From Brucella cytisi (GTDB taxonomy: Bacteria; Pseudomonadota; Alphaproteobacteria; Rhizobiales; Rhizobiaceae), in NCBI GenBank assembly GCA_012103075.1, contig JAAVLQ010000001.1, positions 372,001-436,000 on the forward strand: a stretch of DNA of 64,000 nucleotides, given 5' to 3'. A program made the translations under genes and the position numbers. Of this stretch, positions 39,349 through 50,206 are shown piece by piece (the first letter of the stretch is position 1; each line of letters starts with the position of its first letter). The notes beneath the pieces were generated by a model. The model did no database searches. It was not told the origin of the DNA and was given only the letters and a program-made list of their open reading frames with translations.

Positions 39349-40778
39349 TCAGGACTGTGCCGGCTGAAGTTGTCTCGCACTGCGGACGAGAGCAAGTGCC
39401 GACACAAACGCCAGCGCAGACAGAATGGCAAAACCGGAGAAGAGCCAAAGTGCGGCATGTGCGGTGCCGGTAAAGCCGCCGGGATTAGTGAGACCAGCCA
39501 TATTGGCAACCATTCCGGCAAGTGCTGCACCAAGGGCGGTCGTGAAAAGCTGCACCATCGTCACTGAAGCGGAAGCCAGATTCTGATCTCCTGCGTCGGC
39601 ACGCTTGAAAATGCGGGTCAGCAGGTGCGGCCATGTCAGGCCAACGCCGAAACCGATGACGGCCAGCGCGATACAGATCGGCAGCAGATCGTACCAGTGT
39701 CCTTCACTGCCAGCGGGAATGAGAACCGCCAGCGTAACCATGCCGGCCACGCCCATGACGGGGCAGCCAGAATGACACGGTCAGTGCGTCCAGCGGCAAC
39801 CCCTGACGATCCGATGGAACCAAGTGTCCAGCTGCCGCCCATGATGGCTGCCAGATAGCCCGCAACAAGCGGCGACTGGTTGTGGAGCACCTGAAAGAAC
39901 AGCGGCACGAAGACTTCGGAACTGGTGACGGATGCGCTGAGGAAGGCGAGGGTCAGATAAAGCGCGCCGAGTTTTTGGATACTGAACGAGCCTTTCGGCA
40001 GAATGCGTCTGCTGGCTTTCTTTTCCACGGCAGCGAGGAGAAGCAGTAAGACAATGGCGAGCGCGACACCACCGGCATTCAGCGCCAGCTCTGATGAAAT
40101 GCTCCCGGCAGAAACAGCAAGGACTGCAGCGGTCAAAAGGATGAGCTGCGGCAAGGCAAGCCGGTCATTGCTAGCGGCGGATCCTGATTCACGTGGCAAG
40201 ATCGTCATGGCCATGATGGTGAACACAGCAATCACTGGCGCAATCGACCAGAAGGCGGCGCGCCAGATGCCCAGTTCTGCAAAAACGCCGCCGATGGCCG
40301 GGCCGACAAGTGTAGCCACGCCCCACATGCCGGAAACGAGACCAATGGCGCGTGGCCACAGTGCTTCGTCAAAAACGATGCGGATCATGGAATAGGAAAG
40401 GGCGAGCATCATGCCGCCGCCAAGACCCTGTATGGCACGTCCTGCCAGCATGACAGGCATGGATGGAGCCAGTCCACAGGTCAGGGTTCCAGCAGCGAAA
40501 ATAACCGCCGCGATCAGATAGGCGCTGCGCGGACCCGCCTGTGAAAGCAGGCGTGGTACGAGCGCTGAGCCGAGAATGGATGCAGTCACGAACAGTGCCG
40601 TATTCCACGCATAATAGTCCATACCCCCAATGTCGGCGACAACAGTCGGCAGAATGGTTGTGGCGATGAACACGTTGATGGCATGAAGCGCAACGCCGCC
40701 GACAAGCGTCAGCGAGACGATAGCGTTTTTGCCTGCGAACAGATCTCCCCAACCGGCGGTCGGCTTGTGATCTTTCAT
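39349..40778 (-). CDS. MFS exporter (EmrB/QacA-like), frameshifted
   Basis: Major facilitator with 12-14 TM helices, about 477 residues. MDYYAWNTALFVTASILGSA, then AGRAIQGLGGGMMLALSYSM (motif C-like Gly/Pro-rich region) and GMWGVATLVGPAIGGVFAEL support a drug:H+ antiporter. One C is missing near 39760 (LAAPVMGVAGMVTLAV). Start ATG 40778 follows AAGGAAA. Substrate unknown. Shares a 462-base divergent region with the polyamine genes. Confidence 0.82.
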
Positions 40779-41240
40779 TTCATTTTCCTTTGACCGTCAT
40801 TGTGCGGGCGAAAGCCTGAATGAGGTCGCCCCGAACATGGAGACAATGGCTACGCCCGCGCCTATAATTTGTCAAGAAAATGCTTGTTTAATTAATTTGA
40901 TGATACTCCAGAGATTGTACCGGGCCATATTGGTCGCCAGAAGCCATTTGTCCGGGCAAAGACTTTCAATGAAAATGGCGGGGCAAGCGGCAGCGTGGGT
41001 AGGGGTTCAAATTTCTGTAAAAAGCTCTATATGAAGCTCACCTGCTGAAGGCAGGGAAGTAATCCGCGATAGCTTGTGGGGAAATTTTTTCCCGATAATG
41101 CTGTGGCGGATTTGTGTTTCTGTCACAAGCTTCCTATAAGCCTTCGAATAATTTGGGAAACCACCTGTGTGTTTCCTCAACTTGGCAAACCAGCCTAGCT
41201 GGCCGGGCCAAATTTCCCCTTTGGACGACCCGGAACTCTC
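40779..41240. other. Divergent region with a structured leader before nspC
   Basis: 462 bases without a gene. Complementary segments: AATCCGC 41061-41067 with GCGGATT 41106-41112, and AGCTTGTG 41071-41078 with CACAAGCT 41124-41131; together they form a possible H-type pseudoknot enclosing GGGAAA-TTT-TTTCCC (41079-41093). Two more hairpins follow: GGAAAC/GTTTCC around 41157-41177 and CCAGC-CTA-GCTGG at about 41189-41201. The density of pairing suggests an RNA regulator of the polyamine genes; I could not match it to a named family. Confidence 0.45.
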
Positions 41241-42339
41241 ATGATCCAGACGCCTTACTACCTGATCGACAAGACCAAACTGAAGCGCAACATGGAAAAG
41301 GTTGCCTATGTGCGCGAGAAATCGGGCGCAAAGGCGCTGTTGGCGCTCAAATGCTTTGCCACATGGTCGGTGTTTGATCTGATGAGCGAATATATGGACG
41401 GCACCACGTCGTCTTCGCTCAATGAAGTGCGTCTCGGCCATGAAAGATTTGGCGGCGAAACCCATGCCTATAGCGTGGCCTATGCTGATAACGAGGTTGA
41501 CGAGGTCATCAGCCACGCCGACAAGATCATCTTCAATTCGATCGGTCAGCTTGAGCGTTTTGCCGACAAGGCAGCGCATATCAAGCGTGGCCTGCGCCTC
41601 AATCCGGGCATTTCGTCTTCAACCTTCGATCTCGCTGATCCGGCGCGTCCGTTCAGCCGTCTTGGCGAATGGGATGTGGCGAAGGTTGAAAAAGTCATGG
41701 ACCGCGTGACCGGCTTCATGATCCATAACAATTGCGAAAATTCCGACTTCGGTCTTTTCGACAAGATGCTGACCGACATCGAAGAAAAATTCGGCTCGCT
41801 TCTGCATCGCGTTGAATGGGTTAGCCTTGGCGGCGGTATCCACTTCACCGGTGACGACTATCCGGTCGATGAGTTCTGCGCGCGGCTGAAGTCTTTCTCG
41901 GAGACATTCGGCGTACAGGTTTATTTGGAGCCGGGTGAGGCTTCCATCACCAAGACCACGACGCTGGAAGTCACGGTTCTCGACACGCTTTATAACGGCA
42001 AGAACCTCGCCATCGTCGATAGCTCGATTGAAGCGCATATGCTTGATCTGCTCATCTATCGTGAAAAGGCGAAAATGGCGCCGAACAAATGGCGAGCACA
42101 GCTATATGGTTTGTGGCAAGTCTTGCCTTGCCGGCGATATTTTCGGCGAGTTCACTTTCGACAAGGAGCTCTCCATCGGCGATCGCCTCTCATTTGAAGA
42201 TGCCGCCGGTTATACCATGGTCAAGAAGAACTGGTTTAATGGCGTGAAAATGCCAGCCATTGCTGTGCGTGAACTCGATGGCACGGTCAAAATTGTTCGC
42301 GAATTTGATTATGCGGATTTTGAAGGGTCGCTTTCGTAA
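41241..42339 (+). CDS. nspC: Carboxynorspermidine decarboxylase, frameshifted
   Basis: PLP enzyme of the alanine-racemase-fold decarboxylases; converts carboxyspermidine or carboxynorspermidine to spermidine or norspermidine. MIQTPYYLIDKTKLKRNME; Schiff-base Lys in ALLALKCFATWSVF; HNNCENSDFGLFDK; WVSLGGGIHFTGDDYPVDEF; VYLEPGEASI; and after the break the active-site Cys segment MVCGKSCLAGDIFGEF. One A too many near 42088 (MAPNNGEHSY). About 365 residues. Followed after 112 bases by carboxynorspermidine synthase; together they give the alternative spermidine route common in alphaproteobacteria. Confidence 0.92.
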
Positions 42340-42451
42340 AGATCCTGCTGCGGTTTCAAACCGCAACGAACCCACATGTTCCGAATGAGAAGGCAATCGG
42401 GACGCGAAACAGATGGCGGGAAACCGCTGGAAGAGGAAGCATCGACAGAAA

Positions 42452-43691
42452 ATGAAGAAGAACGTTCTCATTATCGGCGCCGGGGGCGTGGCACAGGTTG
42501 TTGCACATAAATGTGCGCAAAACTCTGACATATTGGGCGATATCCACATTGCGTCCCGCACGGTTGAGAAATGCCGCAAGATTATCGATAGCGTGCATGA
42601 AAAGAAGAGCCTCAAAACCGAGGTGAAACTGGAAGCGCATGCTTTGGACGCGCTGGATATTGAAGCCACCAAGGCTCTGATCCAGAAGACTGGCGTTCAG
42701 ATCGTCATCAATGTCGGCTCGGCCTTCCTCAATATGTCGGTCCTTCGCGCCTGTATCGATACGGGTGTTGCCTATATGGATACGGCGATTCACGAAGATC
42801 CGAAGAAGATCTGCGAAACGCCGCCATGGTATGGCAATTACGAGTGGAAGCATCTCAAGGAGTGTGAAGAGAAGGGCATCACCGCCATTCTCGGCATCGG
42901 CTTCGATCCGGGCGTGGTCAATGCCTATGCACGCCTTGCGGCGGATGACTATCTCGATGAAGTTAAATCCATCGACATCGTTGACATCAATGCCGGTTCG
43001 CATGGTCGCTGGTTCTCGACCAATTTCGACCCGGAAATCAACTTCCGCGAATTCACCGGCACGGTCTATTCCGGCAGGGTGGTGAATGGCAGTCGAACAA
43101 GATGTTCGAAGTCGGCCACACATTTGACCTGCCGGTCGTCGGTCCAAGCAAAGCCTATATGACCGGCCATGATGAAGTGCATTCGTTGTCCAAGAACTAT
43201 CCGAACGCTGATGTGCGTTTCTGGATGGGCTTTGGCGATCACTATATCAACGTCTTCACGGTGCTGAATAATCTCGGTCTTCTGTCCGAACAGCCGGTCA
43301 AGACCGCTGAAGGTCTGGAAGTCGTGCCGCTCAAGGTGGTCAAGGCCGTTCTGCCTGATCCGTCGTCGCTGGCACCGGACTATACTGGCAAGACCTGTAT
43401 TGGCGATTTCGTCAAGGGCACGGGGACGGCAAAGAGAAGGAAGTCTTCATCTATAACGTTGCCGACCACAAAGACGCCTATAACGAAGTGGGTTCGCAGG
43501 GCATTTCCTACACCGCTGGCGTTCCGCCGGTTGCAGCTGCAATCCTGATTGCTTCGGGCGAATGGGACGTGAAGAAGATGGTCAATGTGGAAGAGCTAAA
43601 CCCGAAGCCTTTCCTCCACATTCTGAACCAGATCGGCCTGCCATCGCGCATCAAGGATGAAGACGGCGACCGTGCATTGGATTTCGCGTAA
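42452..43691 (+). CDS. Carboxynorspermidine synthase (saccharopine dehydrogenase family), frameshifted
   Basis: NADPH-dependent enzyme coupling aspartate semialdehyde to putrescine or diaminopropane. Rossmann start MKKNVLIIGAGGVAQVVAHK; VIVINVGSAFLNMSVLRACI-type segment; GIGFDPGVVNAYARLA; INAGSHGRWFSTNFDPEINF; WMGFGDHYINVFTVLNNLGL; C-terminal SQGISYTAGVPPVAAAILIA. About 413 residues. Breaks at 43074 (TCCGGCAG where Ser-Trp-Gln needs TCCTGGCAG) and 43425 (G-run). Start ATG 42452. Confidence 0.9.
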
Positions 43692-43709
43692 GCGTAATCC
43701 GGATGAATG

Positions 43710-43747
43710 AAAACCCCGCCCAATGCCATGCTTTGTGCGGGGTTTTT
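43710..43747 (+). terminator. Terminator of the polyamine operon
   Basis: AAAACCCCGC and GCGGGGTTTTT around an 17-base loop; 19 bases after the stop codon. Confidence 0.88.
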
Positions 43748-43766
43748 ATTGGCGCTTTGCTCTGGC

Positions 43767-44800
43767 TTACTCAGGCATATTGGGCCATGTGTCCGACAGA
43801 CGGTAGCCGCTTGGAAACGGATCGCTCGGATCGAGCATGAGCTGCGAAGTTCCCGTCACCCATGCGCGACCGGAAATGATGGGGCTGATAGCGGGTTTGT
43901 CACCAAGCTCCAGAGCCTTGTCGAGCTGACAATGAAATTCCGTGCCCAGCACCGATTTGCCGATAAACTTCTCGCCGACTTTCATCTGGCCTTTTTGCAT
44001 GAAGCACGGCCATGCGCGCCGAGCAGCCGGTGCCGGTCGGGGAACGGTCGAGTTTGGCCGGTCGAATGGCAACGGTGTTCACGCCCGTCAGTACGCCGCC
44101 ATCGCGCGTCACTGGCTCGGTGATCTGGCAGAAGGAAATGTGGTTCCAGTCTTTCTCAGGATGGTGAAAACCAAGCTGCTCATTGGCAGCTTTCGTGATC
44201 TTAACGCCAATTTCGGCGAGTTCCCGCGCCTGACCCGGCTCGATCCTTATCCCAATATGTGCCGCATCGACGATGACGAAACTGTCACCGCCATAGGCCG
44301 TGTCGACGATGATCGTGCCAAGCCCTTCAACTTCCAGCGATGCATCCAGACGGTCAGCGAAAGACGGTACGTTGCGCACGCTGATACGCTCGGCCTTGCC
44401 GTTGCGACATTCAGCTTCTACTTCAATGATCCCGCCCGGCGCTTCCAGTACCATGCTTGTGACGGGTTCCTGCATCGGGATGATGCCGCTATCCAGAAGA
44501 ACCGTGGAGACACAGATCGAATTGGAGCCGGACATGGGCGGGGTATCGGCAGGTTCCATGATGATGAAACCCATCTGCGCACGCGGGTCTTTTGGTGGCA
44601 CCAGTAGATTGACATGGCGAAACACACCGCCACGCGGCTCGTTCAGTACGAAATTACGCAAGGTCTCGTCACTGGCGATGAAGCGCGACTGCTCCCACAC
44701 TGTATTGCCCGGAGGAGTGGCCACGCCACCGACAATGACATCACCGACTTCGCCTTCCGCGTGACAGCCGACAATATGGATGACTTTTGGTGCTGCGCAT
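43767..44800 (-). CDS. Trans-3-hydroxy-L-proline dehydratase (proline racemase family), frameshifted
   Basis: Proline-racemase fold, about 343 residues. The two catalytic positions are Ser90 ([15 protein letters not shown]) and Thr255 ([14 protein letters not shown]) rather than the Cys pair of racemases and epimerases; this Ser/Thr pair is the form known for trans-3-hydroxy-L-proline dehydratases. N terminus [20 protein letters not shown] from ATG 44800, which has AGGAGG; one extra A at 44784-44787 hides this start. A second extra A near 44001 breaks [13 protein letters not shown]. The product would feed pyrroline-2-carboxylate into proline catabolism. No partner reductase is adjacent. Confidence 0.85.
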
Positions 44801-45265
44801 GACGCCTCCTGCAATTAATGCAATCATTCCTATCGGTTAGGCCGTTAGCGTCAATCCTTTATCGGACGGGCAATTGCGCTTTCGCGTCAGAATGAGGATT
44901 TCATTCCTCTCTATGTCAGGAGATGAAAAATCCATCTCGAGATGTGTTGCTTCTTTAAGCAAGTCTGATATCCATTGTGCTCTTATTTTGTGCAAATCGA
45001 TGCGCAGCCCGCTTGGCTCGGATCAGTTTCTGGAACATACACAACGTTCCCGATAGAAATTGAGTAACCCGAAAACGGGGGGTGTGTCGCTCTCTTGGCG
45101 ATGGACATCCTTAGCCGGCATGGGACGGTCGATGATCGTATTCCGCGCCTCTTCTCAGATTGACATGGTCTCTGATGTTCCGGGGCGTGGCCTCATTCAA
45201 ATGGAACATCCGGCGGATTGACGGTCCCGGATGCTTCGGGGAGCGGATTATGGACAGGACAATCG
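44801..45265. other. Intergenic region, nothing recognised
   Basis: 465 bases between divergent genes. A short open frame at 44874-45056 has no ribosome site and no recognisable product. Promoters for both flanking genes are expected. Confidence 0.4.
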
Positions 45266-46663
45266 ATGCGGGCTTTCGGGAGCCGCATGAATCCGGCACG
45301 CAACGCTGGAGCAGGGGAGATAGCGGCAGCGCTGAAGCTTGGCTGGCCGCTGATCTTCACCAATCTTTCGCAGGCAGCGCTGACGGCAACCGACGTCATC
45401 TTCATTGGCCGTCTTGGAGCGGATACGCTTGCTTCGGCTCTGCTGGCGACGAGCTTCTATCATACGCTCATGATCTTCTCGATGGGGCTCGTCTCTGCCG
45501 TCATGCCGATGATCGCCATCGCGCTCGGCAAGAGCCGTCATTCGGTGCGTGATGTGCGCCGCACCGTGCGTCAGGGGTTTCTGGACCGCAATCATGATTG
45601 CGATCCCGGTCTGGATCGTGCTCTGGCATTGCGAGGAGATTTTCCTGTTTCTCGGCCAGCGTCCGGATATTGCTGCCCGTTCGACCGATTTCATGCACAC
45701 GCTGCAATGGGCGCTGCTGCCTTATCTCGGCTATATTGTTCTACGCTCGTTCTTTGCGGCGATGGAAAAGCCGATGTGGACGCTTTTGATTGCAGCGCTT
45801 GCCATCGGCTTCAACGCGCTTGCCGGCTGGACACTGATATTCGGCCACTTCGGTTTCCCGCGCATGGAACTGCACGGCGCCGGTATCGCCACCACAGCGT
45901 CAAGCACGATGATGTTTCTTGGACTTGCATTCATCACGGTGCGTCATCACCGCTTCCGCCGCTATCATCTGTTTGGCCGCTTCTGGCGTCCCGACTGGTC
46001 GCGCCTGCGTGAGTTGTGGCGCATTGGTATTCCAATGGCGCTGACATTCGTGTTCGAGACGTCGATCTTCTATGCGGCCGTCGTGATGATGGGCCGCATT
46101 GGGCCGACGGCCATGGCGGCCCATGCCGTGGCGATCCAGATTGCATCGCTCAGCTTCATGGTGCCACTCGGTTTCGGTCAGGTTGCAACCGTGCGCGTGG
46201 GCCGTGCCTATGGCCGTGGCGACCCTCAGGCTGTCGCCTATGCAGGCTGGAGCGCTTATGCGCTCGGCGTGGGTTTCATGGCTGTGATGGGGCTTCTTAT
46301 GGTTCTCATCCCGCGCGTGTTCATCGGTGTTTTTCTCGATCTGCAAGATCCGCAGAACCTGCCGGTGATGGAACTGGCCGTAACATTCCTTGCACTGGCA
46401 GCTCTTTTCCAGATCGTTGACGGTGCGCAGGCCGTTGCCGCGGGCATGTTGCGTGGCCTGCGTGATACACGCATACCGATGTTCTGGCGCTATTTGGCTA
46501 TTGGGGCGTGGGTCTGCCGTTGGGTGCCTTGCTTGCATTCCAATTCGAACTTGGTGGGGTCGGTATATGGTTGGGCCTCGCCGCAGGTCTCGGCATAGTC
46601 TCCGTGCTGATGACATTGCGATGGCGAAGGCATCTCGTGCATATCTCGGCGCATGCAGCCTGA
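45266..46663 (+). CDS. NorM-type MATE multidrug exporter, frameshifted
   Basis: Inner-membrane Na+- or H+-coupled exporter with about 12 TM segments. [20 protein letters not shown] and [20 protein letters not shown] open the N-lobe; [19 protein letters not shown] and [19 protein letters not shown] open the C-lobe; [14 protein letters not shown] precedes TM11. About 465 residues. Breaks at 45580 (extra [15 protein letters not shown]) and 46494 (lost [14 protein letters not shown]). Start ATG 45266; ATG 45287 also possible. Unrelated at close range to the MATE gene at 5.5 kb. Confidence 0.85.
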
Positions 46664-46667
46664 CAAA

Positions 46668-46694
46668 AGCTATACGCCCGTTGGGCGTATAGCT
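46668..46694 (-). terminator. Terminator of the IalB-like gene
   Basis: Perfect 12-bp stem AGCTATACGCCC / GGGCGTATAGCT with a 3-base loop; on the minus strand TTTTG follows. Confidence 0.85.
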
Positions 46695-46715
46695 GTTCCA
46701 TCATAGTTTTGAAAC

Positions 46716-47223
46716 TTACTTCGTCAGTGCGGTGATACGGTCGAGCGCTGCGCCGAAGCCTTTCAGCGAAACCTTGAAGGCGACCGGCTGGCTCGGGCTT
46801 AAGGCCGTCGTGGTGACGTTGATATTGGTGCCAGCCTTGAGTGCTGCGACCTGCTTCGCTTCGAAGCTAACCGGCGCCGGGCACCCCTGCGGCAGGCAGG
46901 TGGAGAAAGTCCGGCAACTTCGTCGATCTTGAGAGCTGCGCCCTTGACGAGATCAAGGCCAAACGGCGTCAGCAGAACACCCTGACCTTACCTTCCAGAT
47001 TGCGCAATTCCACAGTCAGAACGCGTTGGCCAGTCTGCGTGTTGCTCTGGTCCTGACGCATCACGCAGATGCTTGTTTCCTTCTGGCTCTGACATGAAAC
47101 GATCCAGTCTTGATAAGTCTCACGGAGGGTGCTGGCGCCGCACGGAAGTGGAACCGCAAAGGCCGAAGCGCCTGAAATGGCCGCCAGCGAGAATGCAAGA
47201 CCGATTACGCGATAGCTTTTCAT
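46716..47223 (-). CDS. Invasion-associated locus B (IalB) family periplasmic protein, frameshifted
   Basis: About 170 residues: signal peptide [23 protein letters not shown], then [44 protein letters not shown] and [20 protein letters not shown], with the paired cysteines of the IalB family. IalB of Bartonella affects erythrocyte invasion; most alphaproteobacterial members are unstudied envelope proteins. Breaks near 46984 ([14 protein letters not shown]) and 46910 ([12 protein letters not shown]). Start ATG 47223. Divergent from the Cache kinase. Confidence 0.82.
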
Positions 47224-47489
47224 AAAAAGATTCTCTCTGAAATTAATGAGCCCAGAACCGTATACTCGGACGCACTGTCCGGAAAGCATATTGAACATAA
47301 AATATTCGTGTATTCAAATATGATTTATTGTTTATATTTAAGTTATATAATAATAGAATAATATATTATTGGCTTTATGAGCGAACTATTCTTGGGGCAG
47401 CGTTTTGCCGATTGTCTCTTTTCCTCATCAAGCCGGAACTCTAAAGTCGCCGGGTAAAAAGTCAGCTTGCGGTGCCGGGAGGAGAAGTC
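47224..47489. promoter_or_regulatory. AT-rich divergent promoter region
   Basis: 266 bases between the IalB-like gene and the Cache kinase; 47290-47390 is very AT-rich (runs such as TTATATAATAATAGAATAA). Consistent with promoters; no specific operator recognised. Confidence 0.45.
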
Positions 47490-48864
47490 GTGACGCTACG
47501 CCATCAGATCGTTGCACTGGCGATTGTGCCGCTTATCGTGGCTATTCTGACGGTCACGGCCTTCATTACGGCAATCGGCAAATCTCGTGCAGAGCAGTAT
47601 CGCGACCTTCGAGAAGAATATGCTGAAGGCCAAGGAGACCGAGCTTCTCAATCTTACCAATCTGGCACTTTCTTCTATCCAGCAGATTTACGACGATGCT
47701 GGCCCCGACGATACCGCCGCCATGGAAAAGGTGCGGAAGATTTTGACCTCGCTTGATTATGGTCGTGACGGCTACTTCTTTGTCTATGACTATGACGGCA
47801 ACAATGTTGTCCATCCTCGCCAGACATTTCGGCCCGGCCATAACTGGCTCGATCTTGTCGACCCTGATGGAGATCGCGTTATTGCCAATCTGATTGACAA
47901 GGCGAAGGAAGGCGGAGGGCTTCACCAGTATAAATGGGAAAAGCCGTCAAGCGGCGAAATGGCGGACAAGCTCTCCTTTGCCGTCGGTCTTAGCAAATGG
48001 AAATGGATGCTCGGAACAGGCGTCTATCTTGACGATGTCTACGTGCAGACTGCCGCCGCTAACGCCGATTTCCGGGCCAATATCCGAACGACATTCCTGA
48101 TCGTCAGTTTGATCGCCGTGCCAGCTGTGATGCTCGTCTTCGCGACTTGTATGCTGCTCAATCTGCGCGAGCGGCGCATGGCCGATAACAAGCTGAAGGA
48201 GCTGGCGCAGCGCATCATCGATACACAGGAGGAGGAACGGGCGCGTCTGGCGCGTGAGCTGCATGACGGTATTTCCCAAAATCTCGTCGGTGTTCGTTAT
48301 GCCATCGATCTCGCAAGCCGTCAGGTGCGCATGGACAGCGGAGGCGCGCCGCTTGCGATCGAAAAGCATCGGACGCGCTCAATGGCGCAATCAAGGAGGT
48401 GCGTAGGCTTTCGCATGATCTGCGTCCGCGCATTCTTGACGATCTTGGCCTGACGGTCGCGCTCAAGGCCCTGTGCGAGCATTTTTCCGAACGGACCGGT
48501 ATTGAAACGGAGCTAGAAGCAAGTGGACTGAACGAGACGCTGAAGCCGGAGCCAAGCACGGCGCTTTATCGCGTCGTGCAGGAAGCGCTTACCAATGTCG
48601 AACGCCATTCCGGGGCGAGCGGTAGGCATCCGCCTCTGGGGTTCCGGCGGCAAGGTGACGATGACGGTCACCGACGACGGCAATGGTTTTACGGCGCGTG
48701 ATCTGAAAGATCAGCTTTCCGGGCTCGGCTTGCGAAATATGCAGGAGCGGATGGCACATTTCGGCGGAGTGCTCTTGGTAGAAACCAGCGCAGATGGTAC
48801 GCAGCTCACCGCGCGCTTGCCGAAGTCGGCAACAGAAAGAAAGCGGGAACCGGAAGTCGCATGA
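47490..48864 (+). CDS. Cache-domain histidine kinase (NarL-partner type), frameshifted
   Basis: Membrane sensor, about 460 residues. TM1 near 8-30 (VALAIVPLIVAILTVTAFIT), a single Cache domain in the periplasm (DYGRDGYFFVYDYDGNNVVH; SFAVGLSKWKWMLGTGVYLD), TM2 near 210-230, then HisKA_3 dimerisation with the phosphoacceptor in EERARLARELHDGISQNLVG and an HATPase (VVQEALTNVERHS, DDGNGF, LGLRNMQERM). GTG 47490 follows GGAGGAG. Breaks near 47590, 48369 and 48615. Its stop overlaps the regulator start (ATGA). Cache kinases of this layout sense small organic acids; the TRAP operon downstream suggests the same. Confidence 0.85.
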
Positions 48865-49502
48865 CGAATGAATGCAAGATTCGCGTATTGCTCGTGGACA
48901 ATCATCCGCTGGTTCTGGATGGTTTGCGGGCTGTACTCGAAACCTATGACGATATCGATATTGCAGGCGCAGCGTCCAATGCGCGGGCTGCTCTGGAGCT
49001 GGCGCTCACCGTCAATCCTGATGTGGTTTTGATGGATATCAACATGCCGCTTCTCAACGGTATCGACGCTATCGAACTGTTCAAGAAGCAATTGCCGGGC
49101 ATTCGCATCCTCATGCTGTCCATGCATGACAGCCGCGAATATATCTCGACCTCCATCATGCGCGGGGCTTCGGGCTATGTGTTGAAGGATGTGTCCACCA
49201 CTGAAATCGTCGCCGCCATTCATGCGGTCGCTTCGGGCGGAACATATTTCTCTTCCGGTGTTTCGGAAGCGCTGCTCGACAGCGGCGACAGGAAATCGGA
49301 AGGTCTGTCCGTCCGCGAAAACGATGTGCTGGTGCTGGTGGCGGAAGGTGGTAGCAACCGCGAAATTGCAATCAGGTTGGGCATTTCGGAAGCGACGGTC
49401 GAAACCCACCGCAAGAACATCAAGAAGAAACTTGGAATAGCCAGCACTGCCGGGCTTACGCGCTACGCCATCGAGAACCGGTTGCGCCTGTCTTCGCAAT
49501 AA
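48861..49502 (+). CDS. NarL/FixJ-type response regulator
   Basis: 213 residues, complete. Receiver: IRVLLVDNHPLVLDGLRAVL, phosphoacceptor in VVLMDINMPLLNGIDAIE, Lys in GASGYVLKDV. LuxR HTH: LSVRENDVLVLVAEGGSNRE, then GISEATVETHRKNIKKKLGI. Partner of the kinase that overlaps it by four bases. A NarL-type 7-2-7 site lies 31 bases downstream, before the TRAP genes. Confidence 0.93.
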   Translation: MTNECKIRVLLVDNHPLVLDGLRAVLETYDDIDIAGAASNARAALELALTVNPDVVLMDINMPLLNGIDAIELFKKQLPGIRILMLSMHDSREYISTSIMRGASGYVLKDVSTTEIVAAIHAVASGGTYFSSGVSEALLDSGDRKSEGLSVRENDVLVLVAEGGSNREIAIRLGISEATVETHRKNIKKKLGIASTAGLTRYAIENRLRLSSQ

Positions 49503-49532
49503 GGGATATTCACCTCACCCCTGATATTTCCT

Positions 49533-49548
49533 TACCCACTAATGGGTA
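49533..49548. promoter_or_regulatory. NarL-type 7-2-7 binding site before the TRAP operon
   Basis: TACCCAC-TA-ATGGGTA: two inverted heptamers with a 2-base spacer, the arrangement bound by NarL-family dimers (heptamer consensus TACYYMT). It lies between the response regulator and dctQ, 105 bases before the dctQ start. Confidence 0.7.
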
Positions 49549-49652
49549 GGTCTCCGTTTCTTAGAACTTTCGTCAACTTGCGGCGGGGATTCGCCGGTCT
49601 TATCATCCGCTCCAAAACCGCTTGAGGAGGCGGAACAGGAGGGGGAGGAGCG

Positions 49653-50201
49653 ATGTCAGTCTTGCTGGCGTTGTCGCGTGCTATCGACGCGGCGAATAAT
49701 TTCATCGGAAAATCTGTATCGTGGCTGGTCCCGGTGGCAGTGCTCATTAGCGCTATCAACGCCGTCTCGCGCAAGCTGTTCAATGTCAGTTCGAACGCAT
49801 GGCTGGAAGCACAATGGTATCTGTTCTCGGCAGTCTTTCTGATCGCCGCTGGATATACGCTTTTAAATAACGAGCATGTGAAGGTCGATCTTCTCTACAG
49901 CCGTTACTCGCGGCGAACCCAGCTTCTGGTTGAGATTTTCGGCACGATCTTTTTCCTCCTGCCTTTCTGCCTCATCACGATTTATCTCTCGTGGCCTATC
50001 GTAGAAGCCAAGATCGCAAGTGGCGAAACCTCCAACAACACAGGCGGGCTGGTTCTCTGGCCGGTCTGGGTGCTGATACCCATCGGCTTCGGGCTGCTTG
50101 CATTGCAAGGCATTTCCGAACTCATCAAGCGCATCGCCATTCTTCAAGGGCGCATACCGGACACGGTTGCCATTGAAGATGCGGAAGCCCGTGCGCTCTG
50201 A
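49653..50201 (+). CDS. TRAP transporter small permease (DctQ)
   Basis: 182 residues, four TM helices. LLALSRAIDAANNFIGKSVS then VAVLISAINAVSRKLFN; AWLEAQWYLFSAVFLIAAGY TLL-type segment; LLNNEHVKVDLLYSR (conserved His-Val-x-Val-Asp). A strong GGGGGAGGAG site precedes ATG 49653. Works with the large permease, which starts five bases after its stop, and the binding protein downstream. Confidence 0.92.
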   Translation: MSVLLALSRAIDAANNFIGKSVSWLVPVAVLISAINAVSRKLFNVSSNAWLEAQWYLFSAVFLIAAGYTLLNNEHVKVDLLYSRYSRRTQLLVEIFGTIFFLLPFCLITIYLSWPIVEAKIASGETSNNTGGLVLWPVWVLIPIGFGLLALQGISELIKRIAILQGRIPDTVAIEDAEARAL

Positions 50202-50206
50202 GGGGA

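Noticed and set aside
44874..45056. Small plus-strand open frame in the gap before the second MATE gene
   Set aside because: No ribosome site, no conserved features, typical chance frame.
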